A stretch of 64,000 bases of DNA, taken from positions 186,001-250,000 of the forward strand of contig CAXEFP010000908.1 of NCBI GenBank assembly GCA_963995525.1, read 5' to 3'. The translations under genes were made by a program, and so were the position numbers. This DNA comes from Escarpia spicata (Eukaryota > Annelida > Polychaeta > Sabellida > Siboglinidae). The notes under the pieces are model-generated. The model searched no databases, was not told the DNA's origin, and saw nothing but the letters and a program-made list of their open reading frames with translations. Positions 52,801-64,000 of this stretch are shown here, piece by piece (positions within the stretch are counted from its first letter, which is position 1; every line of letters begins with the position of its first letter).

Positions 52801-55800
52801 GCAGCAGTACATTCAGTACTCACAAGACAAACATGTCCCATGTCAAAATGTTCGAAAAAAATTAATGCATATCACAGCAAAACGGTATTTGTAGTGCACT
52901 TTTTTCGGCGGAAGGATCCTTAATGTGGTCTTACCCCAAATATATGTTTTGCATGTTACAAATCTTCACGAAGGCTAGATTGATATCAAGCTACACACAT
53001 AACTAGATTAACACCAAATGGGAATGCATGTTACCGTTTTATCCCCGTCACGTAAGTTACAAGAACATATTACGTAAGTTATAGGTATGAAAACTCATCC
53101 CCATTTGAAGTTTTTTCTTGTCTAAAGCAGCAGTACCTTCAGTACTCACGAGACAAACATGTCCCATATAAAAGTGTTCGAAAAAAATTAATGCATATCA
53201 CAGCAAAACGGTATTTGTAGTGCACTTTTTTCGGCGGAAGGATCTTTAATGTGGTCTTACCCCAAATAGATGTTATGCATGTTACAAATCTTCACGAAGG
53301 CTAGATTGATATCAAGCTACACACATAACTAGATTAATCACAAATGGGAATGCATGTTACCGTTCTATCTCCGTCACGTAAGTTACAAGAACATATTACG
53401 TAAGTTATAGGTGTGAAAACTAATCCCCATTTGAAGTTTTTTCTTATCTAAAGCAGCAGTACATTCAGTACTCACGAGACAAACATGTCCCATGTCAAAG
53501 TGTTCGAAAAAAATTAATGCATATCACAGCAAAACGGTATTTGTAGTGCACTTTTTTCGGCGGAAGGATCCTTAATGTGGTCTTATCCCAAATAGATGAT
53601 TTGCATGTTACAAATCTTCACGAAGGCTAGATTGATATCAAGCTACACACATAACTAGATTAACCCCAAATGGGAATGCATGTTACCGTTTTATCCCCGT
53701 CACGTAAGTTACAAGAACATATTACGTAAGTTATAGGTGTGAAAACTCATCCCCATTTGAAGTTTTTTCTTGTCTAAAGCAGCAGTACCTTCAGTACTCA
53801 CGAGACAAACATGTCCCATATCAAAGTGTTCGAAAAAAATTAATGCATATCACAGCAAAACGGTATTTGTAATGCACTTTTTTCGGCGGAAGGATATTTA
53901 ATGTGGTCTTACCACAAATAGATGTTTTGCATGTTACAAATCTTCACGAAGGCTAGATTGATATCAAGCTACACACATAACTAGATTAACCCCAAATGGG
54001 AATGCATGTTACCGTTTTATCCCCGTCACGTAAGTTACAAGAACATATTACGTAAGTTATAGGTGTGAAAACTCATCCCCATTTGATGTTTTATCTTGTC
54101 TAAAGCAGCAGTACATTCAGTACTCACGAGACAAACATGTCCCATGTCAAAATGTTCGAAAAAAATTAATGCATATCACAGCAAAACGGTATTTGTAGTG
54201 CACTTTTTTCGGCGGAAGGATCCTTACTGTGGTCTTACCCCAAATAGATGTTTTGCATGTTACAAATCTTCACGAAGGCTAGATTGATATCAAGCTACAC
54301 ACATAACTAGATTAACCCCAAATGGGAATGCATGTTACCGTTTTATCCCCGTCACGTAAGTTACAAGAACATATTACGTAAGTTATAGGTGTGAAAACTC
54401 ATCCCCATTTGAAGTTTTTTCTTGTCTAAAGCAGCAGTACCTTCAGTACTCACGAGACAAACATGTCCCATATCAAAGTGTTCGAAAAAAATTAATGCAT
54501 ATCACAGCAAAACGGTATTTGTAGTGCACTTTTTTCGGCGGAAGGATCTTTAATGTGGTCTTACCCCAAATAGATGTTATGCATGTTACAAATCTTCACG
54601 AAGGCTAGATTGATATCAAGCTACACACATAACTAGATTAACCCCAAATGGGAATGCATGTTACCGTTTTATCCCCGTCACGTAAGTTACAAGAACATAT
54701 TACGTAAGTTATAGGTGTGAAAACTCATCCCCATTTGAAGTTTTTTCTTGTCTAAAGCAGCAGTACCTTCAGTACTCACGAGACAAACATGTCCCATATC
54801 AAAGTGTTCGAAAAAAATTAATGCATATCACAGCAAAACGGTATTTGTAATGCACTTTTTTCGGCGGAAGGATATTTAATGTGGTCTTACCACAAATAGA
54901 TGTTTTGCATGTTACAAATCTTCACGAAGGCTAGATTGATATCAAGCTACACACATAACTAGATTAACCCCAAATGGGAATGCATGTTACCGTTTTATCC
55001 CCGTCACGTAAGTTACAAGAACATATTACGTAAGTTATAGGTGTGAAAACTCATCCCCATTTGATGTTTTATCTTGTCTAAAGCAGCAGTACATTCAGTA
55101 CTCACGAGACAAACATGTCCCATGTCAAAATGTTCGAAAAAAATTAATGCATATCACAGCAAAACGGTATTTGTAGTGCACTTTTTTCGGCGGAAGGATC
55201 CTTACTGTGGTCTTACCCCAAATAGATGTTTTGCATGTTACAAATCTTCACGAAGGCTAGATTGATATCAAGCTACACACATAACTAGATTAACCCCAAA
55301 TGGGAATGCATGTTACCGTTTTATCCCCGTCACGTAAGTTACAAGAACATATTACGTAAGTTATAGGTGTGAAAACTCATCCCCATTTGAAGTTTTTTCT
55401 TGTCTAAAGCAGCAGTACCTTCAGTACTCACGAGACAAACATGTCCCATATCAAAGTGTTCGAAAAAAATTAATGCATATCACAGCAAAACGGTATTTGT
55501 AGTGCACTTTTTTCGGCGGAAGGATCTTTAATGTTGTCTTACCCCAAATAGATGTTATGCATGTTACAAATCTTCACGAAGGCTAGATTGATATCAAGCT
55601 ACACACATAACTAGATTAATCACAAATGGGAATGCATGTTACCGTTCTATCTCCGTCACGTAAGTTACAAGAACATATTACGTAAGTTATAGGTGTGAAA
55701 ACTAATCCCCATTTGAAGTTTTTTCTTATCTAAAGCAGCAGTACATTCAGTACTCAAGAGACAAACATGTCCCATGTCAAAGTGTTCGAAAAAAATTAAT

Positions 55801-57018
55801 GCATATCACAGCAAAACGGTATTTGTAGTGCACTTTTTTCGGCGGAAGGATCCTTAATGTGGTCTTATCCCAAATAGATGATTTGCATGTTACAAATCTT
55901 CACGAAGGCTAGATTGATATCAAGCTACACACATAACTAGATTAACCCCAAATGGGAATGCATGTTACCGTTTTATCCCCGTCACGTAAGTTACAAGAAC
56001 ATATTACGTAAGTTATAGGTGTGAAAACTCATCCCCATTTGAAGTTTTTTCTTGTCTAAAGCAGCAGTACCTTCAGTACTCACGAGACAAACATGTCCCA
56101 TATCAAAGTGTTCGAAAAAAATTAATGCATATCACAGCAAAACGGTATTTGTAATGCAATTTTTTCGGCGGAAGGATATTTAATGTGGTCTTACCCCAAA
56201 TAGATGTTTTGCATGTTACAAATCTTCACGAAGGCTAGATTGATATCAAGCTACACACATAACTAGATTAACCCCAAATGGGAATGCATGTTACCGTTTT
56301 ATCCCCGTCACGTAAGTTACAAGAACATATTACGTAAGTTATAGGTGTGAAAACTCATCCCCATTTGATGTTTTATCTTGTCTAAAGCAGCAGTACATTC
56401 AGTACTCACGAGACAAACATGTCCCATGTCAAAGTGTTCGAAAAAAATTAATGCATATCACAGCAAAACGGTATTTGTAGTGCACTTTTTTCGGCGGAAG
56501 GATCCTTAATGTGGTCTTATCCCAAATAGATGATTTGCATGTTACAAATCTTCACGAAGGCTAGATTGATATCAAGCTACACACATAACTAGATTAACCC
56601 CAAATGGGAATGCATGTTACCGTTTTATCCCCGTCACGTAAGTTACAAGAACATATTACGTAAGTTATAGGTGTGAAAACTCATCCCCATTTGAAGTTTT
56701 TTCTTGTCTAAAGCAGCAGTACCTTCAGTACTCACGAGACAAACATGTCCCATATCAAAGTGTTCGAAAAAAATTAATGCATATCACAGCAAAACGGTAT
56801 TTGTAATGCACTTTTTTCGGCGGAAGGATATTTAATGTGGTCTTACCCCAAATAGATGTTTTGCATGTTACAAATCTTCACGAAGGCTAGATTGATATCA
56901 AGCTACACACATAACTAGATTAACCCCAAATGGGAATGCATGTTACCGTTTTATCCCCGTCACGTAAGTTACAAGAACATATTACGTAAGTTATAGGTGT
57001 GAAAACTCATCCCCATTT
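47891..57018. repeat. Tandem 14-monomer duplication (2 x 4564 bp)
   Basis: Copy 1 (47891-52454) reads a b c d e a c/e e a c d e b/d e; copy 2 (52455-57018) reads c/a b c d e a c/e e a c d e b/d e. Shared private variants 4564 bp apart: TTCGGTGGAAGG, AACACCAAA, CATATAAAAGTG, TTACCACAAA, ATGTTGTCTT (50825 and 55389 monomers), CTCAAGAG and GCAATTTTTT. Copy 2 differs at its first monomer, which is a recombinant. The block overlaps copy 2 of the 9-monomer duplication and is therefore the later event. Confidence 0.9.
52455..52780. repeat. Recombinant c/a monomer at the 14-monomer duplication junction
   Basis: The left part (GAAG, ACCTTCAG, CATATCAAAGTG) is of the type expected of the c monomer that follows copy 2 at 57019. 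The right part carries GGTGGAAGG and GGATCCTTACTG, the private signature of the a monomer that opens copy 1 at 47891. The switch lies between about 52522 and 52583. This is the footprint expected of an in-register unequal crossover. Confidence 0.88.
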
Positions 57019-59300
57019 GAAGTTTTTTCTTGTCTAAAGCAGCAGTACCTTCAGTACTCACGAGACAAACATGTCCCATATCAAAGTGTTCGAAAAAAAT
57101 TAATGCATATCACAGCAAAACGGTATTTGTAGTGCACTTTTTTCGGCGGAAGGATCTTTAATGTGGTCTTACCCCAAATAGATGTTATGCATGTTACAAA
57201 TCTTCACGAAGGCTAGATTGATATCAAGCTACACACATAACTAGATTAATCACAAATGGGAATGCATGTTACCGTTCTATCTCCGTCACGTAAGTTACAA
57301 GAACATATTACGTAAGTTATAGGTGTGAAAACTAATCCCCATTTGAAGTTTTTTCTTATCTAAAGCAGCAGTACATTCAGTACTCACGAGACAAACATGT
57401 CCCATGTCAAAGTGTTCGAAAAAAATTAATGCATATCACAGCAAAACGGTATTTGTAGTGCACTTTTTTCGGCGGAAGGATCCTTAATGTGGTCTTATCC
57501 CAAATAGATGATTTGCATGTTACAAATCTTCACGAAGGCTAGATTGATATCAAGCTACACACATAACTAGATTAACCCCAAATGGGAATGCATGTTACCG
57601 TTTTATCCCCGTCACGTAAGTTACAAGAACATATTACGTAAGTTATAGGTGTGAAAACTCATCCCCATTTGAAGTTTTTTCTTGTCTAAAGCAGCAGTAC
57701 CTTCAGTACTCACGAGACAAACATGTCCCATATCAAAGTGTTCGAAAAAAATTAATGCATATCACAGCAAAACGGTATTTGTAATGCAATTTTTTCGGCG
57801 GAAGGATATTTAATGTGGTCTTACCCCAAATAGATGTTTTGCATGTTACAAATCTTCACGAAGGCTAGATTGATATCAAGCTACACACATAACTAGATTA
57901 ACCCCAAATGGGAATGCATGTTACCGTTTTATCCCCGTCACGTAAGTTACAAGAACATATTACGTAAGTTATAGGTGTGAAAACTCATCCCCATTTGATG
58001 TTTTATCTTGTCTAAAGCAGCAGTACATTCAGTACTCACGAGACAAACATGTCCCATGTCAAAGTGTTCGAAAAAAATTAATGCATATCACAGCAAAACG
58101 GTATTTGTAGTGCACTTTTTTCGGCGGAAGGATCCTTAATGTGGTCTTATCCCAAATAGATGATTTGCATGTTACAAATCTTCACGAAGGCTAGATTGAT
58201 ATCAAGCTACACACATAACTAGATTAACCCCAAATGGGAATGCATGTTACCGTTTTATCCCCGTCACGTAAGTTACAAGAACATATTACGTAAGTTATAG
58301 GTGTGAAAACTCATCCCCATTTGAAGTTTTTTCTTGTCTAAAGCAGCAGTACCTTCAGTACTCACGAGACAAACATGTCCCATATCAAAGTGTTCGAAAA
58401 AAATTAATGCATATCACAGCAAAACGGTATTTGTAATGCACTTTTTTCGGCGGAAGGATATTTAATGTGGTCTTACCCCAAATAGATGTTTTGCATGTTA
58501 CAAATCTTCACGAAGGCTAGATTGATATCAAGCTACACACATAACTAGATTAACCCCAAATGGGAATGCATGTTACCGTTTTATCCCCGTCACGTAAGTT
58601 ACAAGAACATATTACGTAAGTTATAGGTGTGAAAACTCATCCCCATTTGAAGTTTTTTCTTGTCTAAAGCAGCAGTACCTTCAGTACTCACGAGACAAAC
58701 ATGTCCCATATCAAAGTGTTCGAAAAAAATTAATGCATATCACAGCAAAACGGTATTTGTAGTGCACTTTTTTCGGCGGAAGGATCTTTAATGTGGTCTT
58801 ACCCCAAATAGATGTTATGCATGTTACAAATCTTCACGAAGGCTAGATTGATATCAAGCTACACACATAACTAGATTAATCACAAATGGGAATGCATGTT
58901 ACCGTTCTATCTCCGTCACGTAAGTTACAAGAACATATTACGTAAGTTATAGGTGTGAAAACTAATCCCCATTTGAAGTTTTTTCTTATCTAAAGCAGCA
59001 GTACATTCAGTACTCACGAGACAAACATGTCCCATGTCAAAGTGTTCGAAAAAAATTAATGCATATCACAGCAAAACGGTATTTGTAGTGCACTTTTTTC
59101 GGCGGAAGGATCCTTAATGTGGTCTTATCCCAAATAGATGATTTGCATGTTACAAATCTTCACGAAGGCTAGATTGATATCAAGCTACACACATAACTAG
59201 ATTAACCCCAAATGGGAATGCATGTTACCGTTTTATCCCCGTCACGTAAGTTACAAGAACATATTACGTAAGTTATAGGTGTGAAAACTCATCCCCATTT
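56041..59300. repeat. Tandem 5-monomer duplication e b/d e c d (2 x 1630 bp)
   Basis: Copy 1: e 56041, b/d 56367, e 56693, c 57019, d 57345. Copy 2: e 57671, b/d 57997, e 58323, c 58649, d 58975. The first e of each copy has GCAATTTTTT. The b/d monomer has a GATG head, CATGTCAAAGTG, CTTATCCC and GATGATTTGC. This pentamer differs in composition from the canonical a-b-c-d-e although its length is the same. Confidence 0.9.
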
Positions 59301-61582
59301 GAAGTTTTTTCTTGTCTAAAGCAGCAGTACCTTCAGTACTCACGAGACAAACATGTCCCATATCAAAGTGTTCGAAAAAAATTAATGCATATCACAGCAA
59401 AACGGTATTTGTAATGCACTTTTTTCGGCGGAAGGATATTTAATGTGGTCTTACCACAAATAGATGTTTTGCATGTTACAAATCTTCACGAAGGCTAGAT
59501 TGATATCAAGCTACACACATAACTAGATTAACCCCAAATGGGAATGCATGTTACCGTTTTATCCCCGTCACGTAAGTTACAAGAACATATTACGTAAGTT
59601 ATAGGTGTGAAAACTCATCCCCATTTGATGTTTTATCTTGTCTAAAGCAGCAGTACATTCAGTACTCACGAGACAAACATGTCCCATGTCAAAATGTTCG
59701 AAAAAAATTAATGCATATCACAGCAAAACGGTATTTGTAGTGCACTTTTTTCGGCGGAAGGATCCTTACTGTGGTCTTACCCCAAATAGATGTTTTGCAT
59801 GTTACAAATCTTCACGAAGGCTAGATTGATATCAAGCTACACACATAACTAGATTAACCCCAAATGGGAATGCATGTTACCGTTTTATCCCCGTCACGTA
59901 AGTTACAAGAACATATTACGTAAGTTATAGGTGTGAAAACTCATCCCCATTTGAAGTTTTTTCTTGTCTAAAGCAGCAGTACCTTCAGTACTCACGAGAC
60001 AAACATGTCCCATATCAAAGTGTTCGAAAAAAATTAATGCATATCACAGCAAAACGGTATTTGTAGTGCACTTTTTTCGGCGGAAGGATCTTTAATGTGG
60101 TCTTACCCCAAATAGATGTTATGCATGTTACAAATCTTCACGAAGGCTAGATTGATATCAAGCTACACACATAACTAGATTAATCACAAATGGGAATGCA
60201 TGTTACCGTTCTATCTCCGTCACGTAAGTTACAAGAACATATTACGTAAGTTATAGGTGTGAAAACTAATCCCCATTTGAAGTTTTTTCTTATCTAAAGC
60301 AGCAGTACATTCAGTACTCACGAGACAAACATGTCCCATGTCAAAGTGTTCGAAAAAAATTAATGCATATCACAGCAAAACGGTATTTGTAGTGCACTTT
60401 TTTCGGCGGAAGGATCCTTAATGTGGTCTTATCCCAAATAGATGATTTGCATGTTACAAATCTTCACGAAGGCTAGATTGATATCAAGCTACACACATAA
60501 CTAGATTAACCCCAAATGGGAATGCATGTTACCGTTTTATCCCCGTCACGTAAGTTACAAGAACATATTACGTAAGTTATAAGTGTGAAAACTCATCCCC
60601 ATTTGAAGTTTTTTCTTGTCTAAAGCAGCAGTACCTTCAGTACTCACGAGACAAACATGTCCCATATCAAAGTGTTCGAAAAAAATTAATGCATATCACA
60701 GCAAAACGGTATTTGTAATGCACTTTTTTCGGCGGAAGGATATTTAATGTGGTCTTACCCCAAATAGATGTTTTGCATGTTACAAATCTTCACGAAGGCT
60801 AGATTGATATCAAGCTACACACATAACTAGATTAACCCCAAATGGGAATGCATGTTACCGTTTTATCCCCGTCACGTAAGTTACAAGAACATATTACGTA
60901 AGTTATAGGTGTGAAAACTCATCCCCATTTGATGTTTTATCTTGTCTAAAGCAGCAGTACATTCAGTACTCACGAGACAAACATGTCCCATGTCAAAATG
61001 TTCGAAACAAATTAATGCATATCACAGCAAAACGGTATTTGTAGTGCACTTTTTTCGGCGGAAGGATCCTTACTGTGGTCTTACCCCAAATAGATGTTTT
61101 GCATGTTACAAATCTTCACGAAGGCTAGATTGATATCAAGCTACACACATAACTAGATTAACCCCAAATGGGAATGCATGTTACCGTTTTATCCCCGTCA
61201 CGTAAGTTACAAGAACATATTACGTAAGTTATAGGTGTGAAAACTCATCCCCATTTGAAGTTTTTTCTTGTCTAAAGCAGCAGTACCTTCAGTACTCACG
61301 AGACAAACATGTCCCATATCAAAGTGTTCGAAAAAAATTAATGCATATCACAGCAAAACGGTATTTGTATTGCACTTTTTTCGGCGGAAGGATCTTTAAT
61401 GTGGTCTTACCCCAAATAGATGTTTTGCATGTTACAAATCTTCACGAAGGCTAGATTGATATCAAGCTACACACATAACTAGATTAACCCCAAATGGGAA
61501 TGCATGTTACCGTTTTATCCCCGTCACGTAAGTTACAAGAACATATTACGTAAGTTATAGGTGTGAAAACTCATCCCCATTT
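59301..61582. repeat. e a c d e a c/e segment
   Basis: Order: e (59301, TTACCACAAA), a 59627, c 59953, d 60279 (TATAAGTGTG), e 60605, a (60931, CGAAACAAATT), c/e (61257, TATTGCAC). The a-c-d-e run equals the pentamer without b. Confidence 0.82.
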
Positions 61583-64000
61583 GATGTTTTATCTTGTCTA
61601 AAGCAGCAGTACATTCAGTACTCACGAGACAAACATGTCCCATGTCAAAATGTTCGAAAAAAATTAATGCATATCACAGCAAAACGGTATTTGTAGTGCA
61701 CTTTTTTCGGCGGAAGGATCCTTACTGTGGTCTTACCCCAAATAGATGTTTTGCATGTTACAAATCTTCACGAAGGCTAGATTGATATCAAGCTACACAC
61801 ATAACTAGATTAACCCCAAATGGGAATGCATGTTACCGTTTTATCCCCGTCACGTAAGTTACAAGAACATATTACGTAAGTTATAGGTGTGAAAACTCAT
61901 CCCCATTTGATGTTTTATCTTGTCTAAAGCAGCAGTACATTCAGTACTCACGAGACAAATATATCCCATGTCAAAATGTTCGAAAAAAATTAATGCATAT
62001 CACAGCAAAACGGTATTTGTAGTGCACTTTTTTCGGCGGAAGGATCCTTAATGTGGTCTTACCCCAAATAGATGTGTTGCATGTTACAAATCTTCACGAA
62101 GGCTAGATTGATAACAAGCTACACACATAAATAGATTAACCCCAAATGGGAATGCATGTTACCGTTTTATCCCCGTCACGTAAGTTACAAGAACATATTA
62201 CGTAAGTTATAGGTGTGAAAACTCATCCCCATTTGATGTTTTATCTTGTCTAAAGCAGCAGTACATTCAGTACTCACGAGACAAACATGTCCCATGTCAA
62301 AATGTTCGAAAAAAATTAATGCATATCACAGCAAAACGGTATTTGTAATGCACTTTTTTCGGCGGAAGGATCCTTACTGTGGTCTTACCCCAAATAGATG
62401 TTTTGCATGTTACAAATCTTCACGAAGGCTAGATTGATATCAAGCTACACACATAACTAGATTAATCACAAATGGGAATGCATGTTACCGTTCTATCTCC
62501 GTCACGTAAGTTACAAGAACATATTACGTAAGTTATAGGTGTGAAAACTAATCCCCATTTGAAGTTTTTTCTTATCTAAAGCAGCAGTACATTCAGTACT
62601 CACGAGACAAACATGTCCCATGTCAAAGTGTTCGAAAAAAATTAATGCATATCACAGCAAAACGGTATTTGTAGTGCACTTTTTTCGGCGGAAGGATCCT
62701 TAATGTGGTCTTATCCCAAATAGATGATTTGCATGTTACAAATCTTCACGAAGGCTAGATTGATATCAAGCTACACACATAACTAGATTAACCCCAAATG
62801 GGAATGCATGTTACCGTTTTATCCCCGTCACGTAAGTTACAAGAACATATTACGTAAGTTATAGGTGTGAAAACTCATCCCCATTTGAAGTTTTTTCTTG
62901 TCTAAAGCAGCAGTACCTTCAGTACTCACGAGACAAACATGTCCCATATCAAAGTGTTCGAAACAAATTAATGCATATCACAGCAAAACGGTATTTGTAA
63001 TGCACTTTTTTCGGCGGAAGGATATTTAATGTGGTCTTACCCCAAATAGATGTTTTGCATGTTACAAATCTTCACGAAGGCTAGACTGATATCAAGCTAC
63101 ACACATAACTAGATTAACCCCAAATGGGAATGCATGTTACCGTTTTATCCCCGTCACGTAAGTTACAAGAACATATTACGTAAGTTATAGGTGTGAAAAC
63201 TCATCCCCATTTGATGTTTTATCTTGTCTAAAGCAGCAGTACATTCAGTACTCACGAGACAAACATGTCCCATGTCAAAATGTTCGAAAAAAATTAATGC
63301 ATATCACAGCAAAACGGTATTTGTAGTGCACTTTTTTCGGCGGAAGGATCCTTACTGTGGTCTTACCCCAAATAGATGTTTTGCATGTTACAAATCTTCA
63401 CGAAGGCTAGATTGATATCAAGCTACACACATAACTAGATTAACCCCAAATGGGAATGCATGTTACCGTTTTATCCCCGTCACGTAAGTTACAAGAACAT
63501 ATTACGTAAGTTATAGGTGTGAAAACTCATCCCCATTTGAAGTTTTTTCTTGTCTAAAGCAGCAGTACCTTCAGTACTCACGAGACAAACATGTCCCATA
63601 TCAAAGTGTTCGAAAAAAATTAATGCATATCACAGCAAAACGGTATTTGTAGTGCACTTTTTTCGGCGGAAGGATCTTTAATGTGGTCTTACCCCAAATA
63701 GATGTTATGCATGTTACAAATCTTCACGAAGGCTAGATTGATATCAAGCTACACACATAACTAGATTAATCACAAATGGGAATGCATGTTACCGTTCTAT
63801 CTCCGTCACGTAAGTTACAAGAACATATTACGTAAGTTATAGGTGTGAAAACTAATCCCCATTTGAAGTTTTTTCTTATCTAAAGCAGCAGTACATTCAG
63901 TACTCACGAGACAAACATGTCCCATGTCAAAGTGTTCGAAAAAAATTAATGCATATCACAGCAAAACGGTATTTGTAGTGCACTTTTTTCGGCGGAAGGA
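61583..64000. repeat. Second locus of the b* tetramer and array exit
   Basis: Order: a 61583, b* 61909, a/c 62235, d 62561, e 62887, a 63213, c 63539, and d from 63865, cut at the window edge after 136 bp. The b* here shares GATAACAAGC and CATAAATAG with 24745 and 26049 but has the common TATAGGTGTG end, and it adds CAAATATATCCC and GATGTGTTGC. The a/c has GTAATGC. The b*, a/c, d, e order is identical to that at 24745-27352. Confidence 0.88.

Larger units (their letters stand above)
1..64000. repeat. 326-bp satellite DNA array, whole window, head to tail
   Basis: The same 326-bp unit is read in one orientation from end to end, and both ends are cut inside a monomer, so the true array is longer. 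Recurring landmarks such as CACGAGACAAAC, TTGATATCAA and TTACGTAA reappear every 326 bp. I count 195 complete monomers between 286 and 63864. Only six positions inside complete monomers change the length: +9 near 574, -1 near 1718, -1 near 2043, +2 near 23775, +1 near 27427 and -1 near 30034. The left partial monomer also lacks one T near 80. No non-satellite DNA interrupts the array. A long gene-free homogeneous tandem array with higher-order structure is known from eukaryotic centromeric and pericentromeric satellites; that chromosomal placement is inference. An rDNA spacer subrepeat or a B-chromosome satellite is less likely but not excluded. Confidence 0.98.

Noticed and set aside
1610..63415. 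About 40 repeated 61-63-codon open frames on the + strand
   Set aside because: All are the same part of the satellite monomer, begin with TTG rather than ATG, and are open only in type-a monomers or in two monomers with a one-base T loss. They resemble no protein family I recognise. Their similarity is explained by DNA repeat copying, so none is called as a gene.
1..64000. CRISPR array
   Set aside because: The period is 326 bp and the whole unit is repeated; there are no short direct repeats alternating with unique spacers, and no cas genes.
1..64000. rDNA intergenic spacer subrepeats
   Set aside because: Spacer subrepeats can have this length, but no rRNA sequence or unique spacer appears in 64 kb and the array has HOR structure. 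It cannot be wholly excluded without the flanks.
1..64000. Transposon-derived tandem array (terminal repeats of an element, or Helitron repeats)
   Set aside because: I see no transposase or reverse-transcriptase frame, no target-site duplication and no element boundary; the inverted repeats inside the monomer are only 6-10 bp.
1..64000. Pure assembly artefact from repeat collapse or expansion
   Set aside because: Duplicated blocks carry a few private differences (for example CATATC against CATGTC at 44.7 and 47.6 kb, and CGAAACAAATT only in the second copy at 42.4 kb), so they are not simple copies of one read. Copy number still needs long-read support.

Overview
The whole 64 kb window is one uninterrupted satellite DNA array. 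A 326-bp monomer, about 37% G+C, is repeated head to tail in a single orientation from the first base to the last: 195 complete monomers in the phase used here, plus a 285-bp partial copy at the left edge and a 136-bp partial copy at the right edge. I see no unique DNA, credible protein gene, RNA gene, transposon, inversion or telomere motif. This is eukaryotic heterochromatin, most likely centromeric or pericentromeric. I do not recognise the satellite family and cannot name the species. CpG is not depleted (10 CpGs in one hand-counted monomer, observed/expected about 0.9), which argues against a heavily CpG-methylated germline.

Monomer phase used throughout: position 1 is the G of GATG or GAAG that follows CCCCATTT. 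Five main types can be told apart at linked diagnostic bases. Type a: GATG head, CATGTCAAAATG at 59-70, GGATCCTTACTG at 134-145. Type b: head as a, but GGATCCTTAATG, often GGTATG at 304-309, sometimes CACAAG at 41-46. Type c: GAAG head with CTTGTCT, ACCTTCAG, CATATCAAAGTG, GGATCTTTAATG, GTTATGC, then a distinctive 232-316 segment (AATCACAAA, GTTCTATCTCC, AAACTAATCC). Type d: GAAG head with CTTATCT, CATGTCAAAGTG, CTTATCCC, GATGATTTGC. Type e: head as c, but GTAATGC and GGATATTTAATG. Hybrids are written left/right, for example b/d.

The monomers are arranged in higher-order repeats (HORs). The cleanest is the pentamer a-b-c-d-e (5 x 326 = 1630 bp) at about 15.9-23.8 kb. Elsewhere the same monomers are reshuffled into units of 4, 6, 7, 8, 9 and 14 monomers. 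Layout: 1-3.2 kb, six-monomer unit with triple e; 3.2-12 kb, 7-monomer units; 12-15.9 kb, mixed; 15.9-23.8 kb, pentamers; 23.8-27.4 kb, a tetramer with a special b monomer (b*); 27.4-39.7 kb, mixed with 6-, 7- and 8-monomer spacings; 39.7-44 kb, 7-monomer duplication; 44-49.8 kb, 9-monomer duplication; 47.9-57 kb, 14-monomer (4564-bp) duplication; 56-59.3 kb, 5-monomer duplication (e, b/d, e, c, d); 59.3-64 kb, a-c-d-e runs and a second appearance of the b* tetramer.

Nothing here works as a gene set. The visible process is array evolution: unequal crossover and gene conversion leave hybrid monomers and nested segmental duplications in exact 326-bp register. Each monomer also carries many short palindromes and inverted repeats, which makes it a plausible centromere-type sequence without a recognisable CENP-B box. 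All comparisons were made by eye; no alignment or database search was run.
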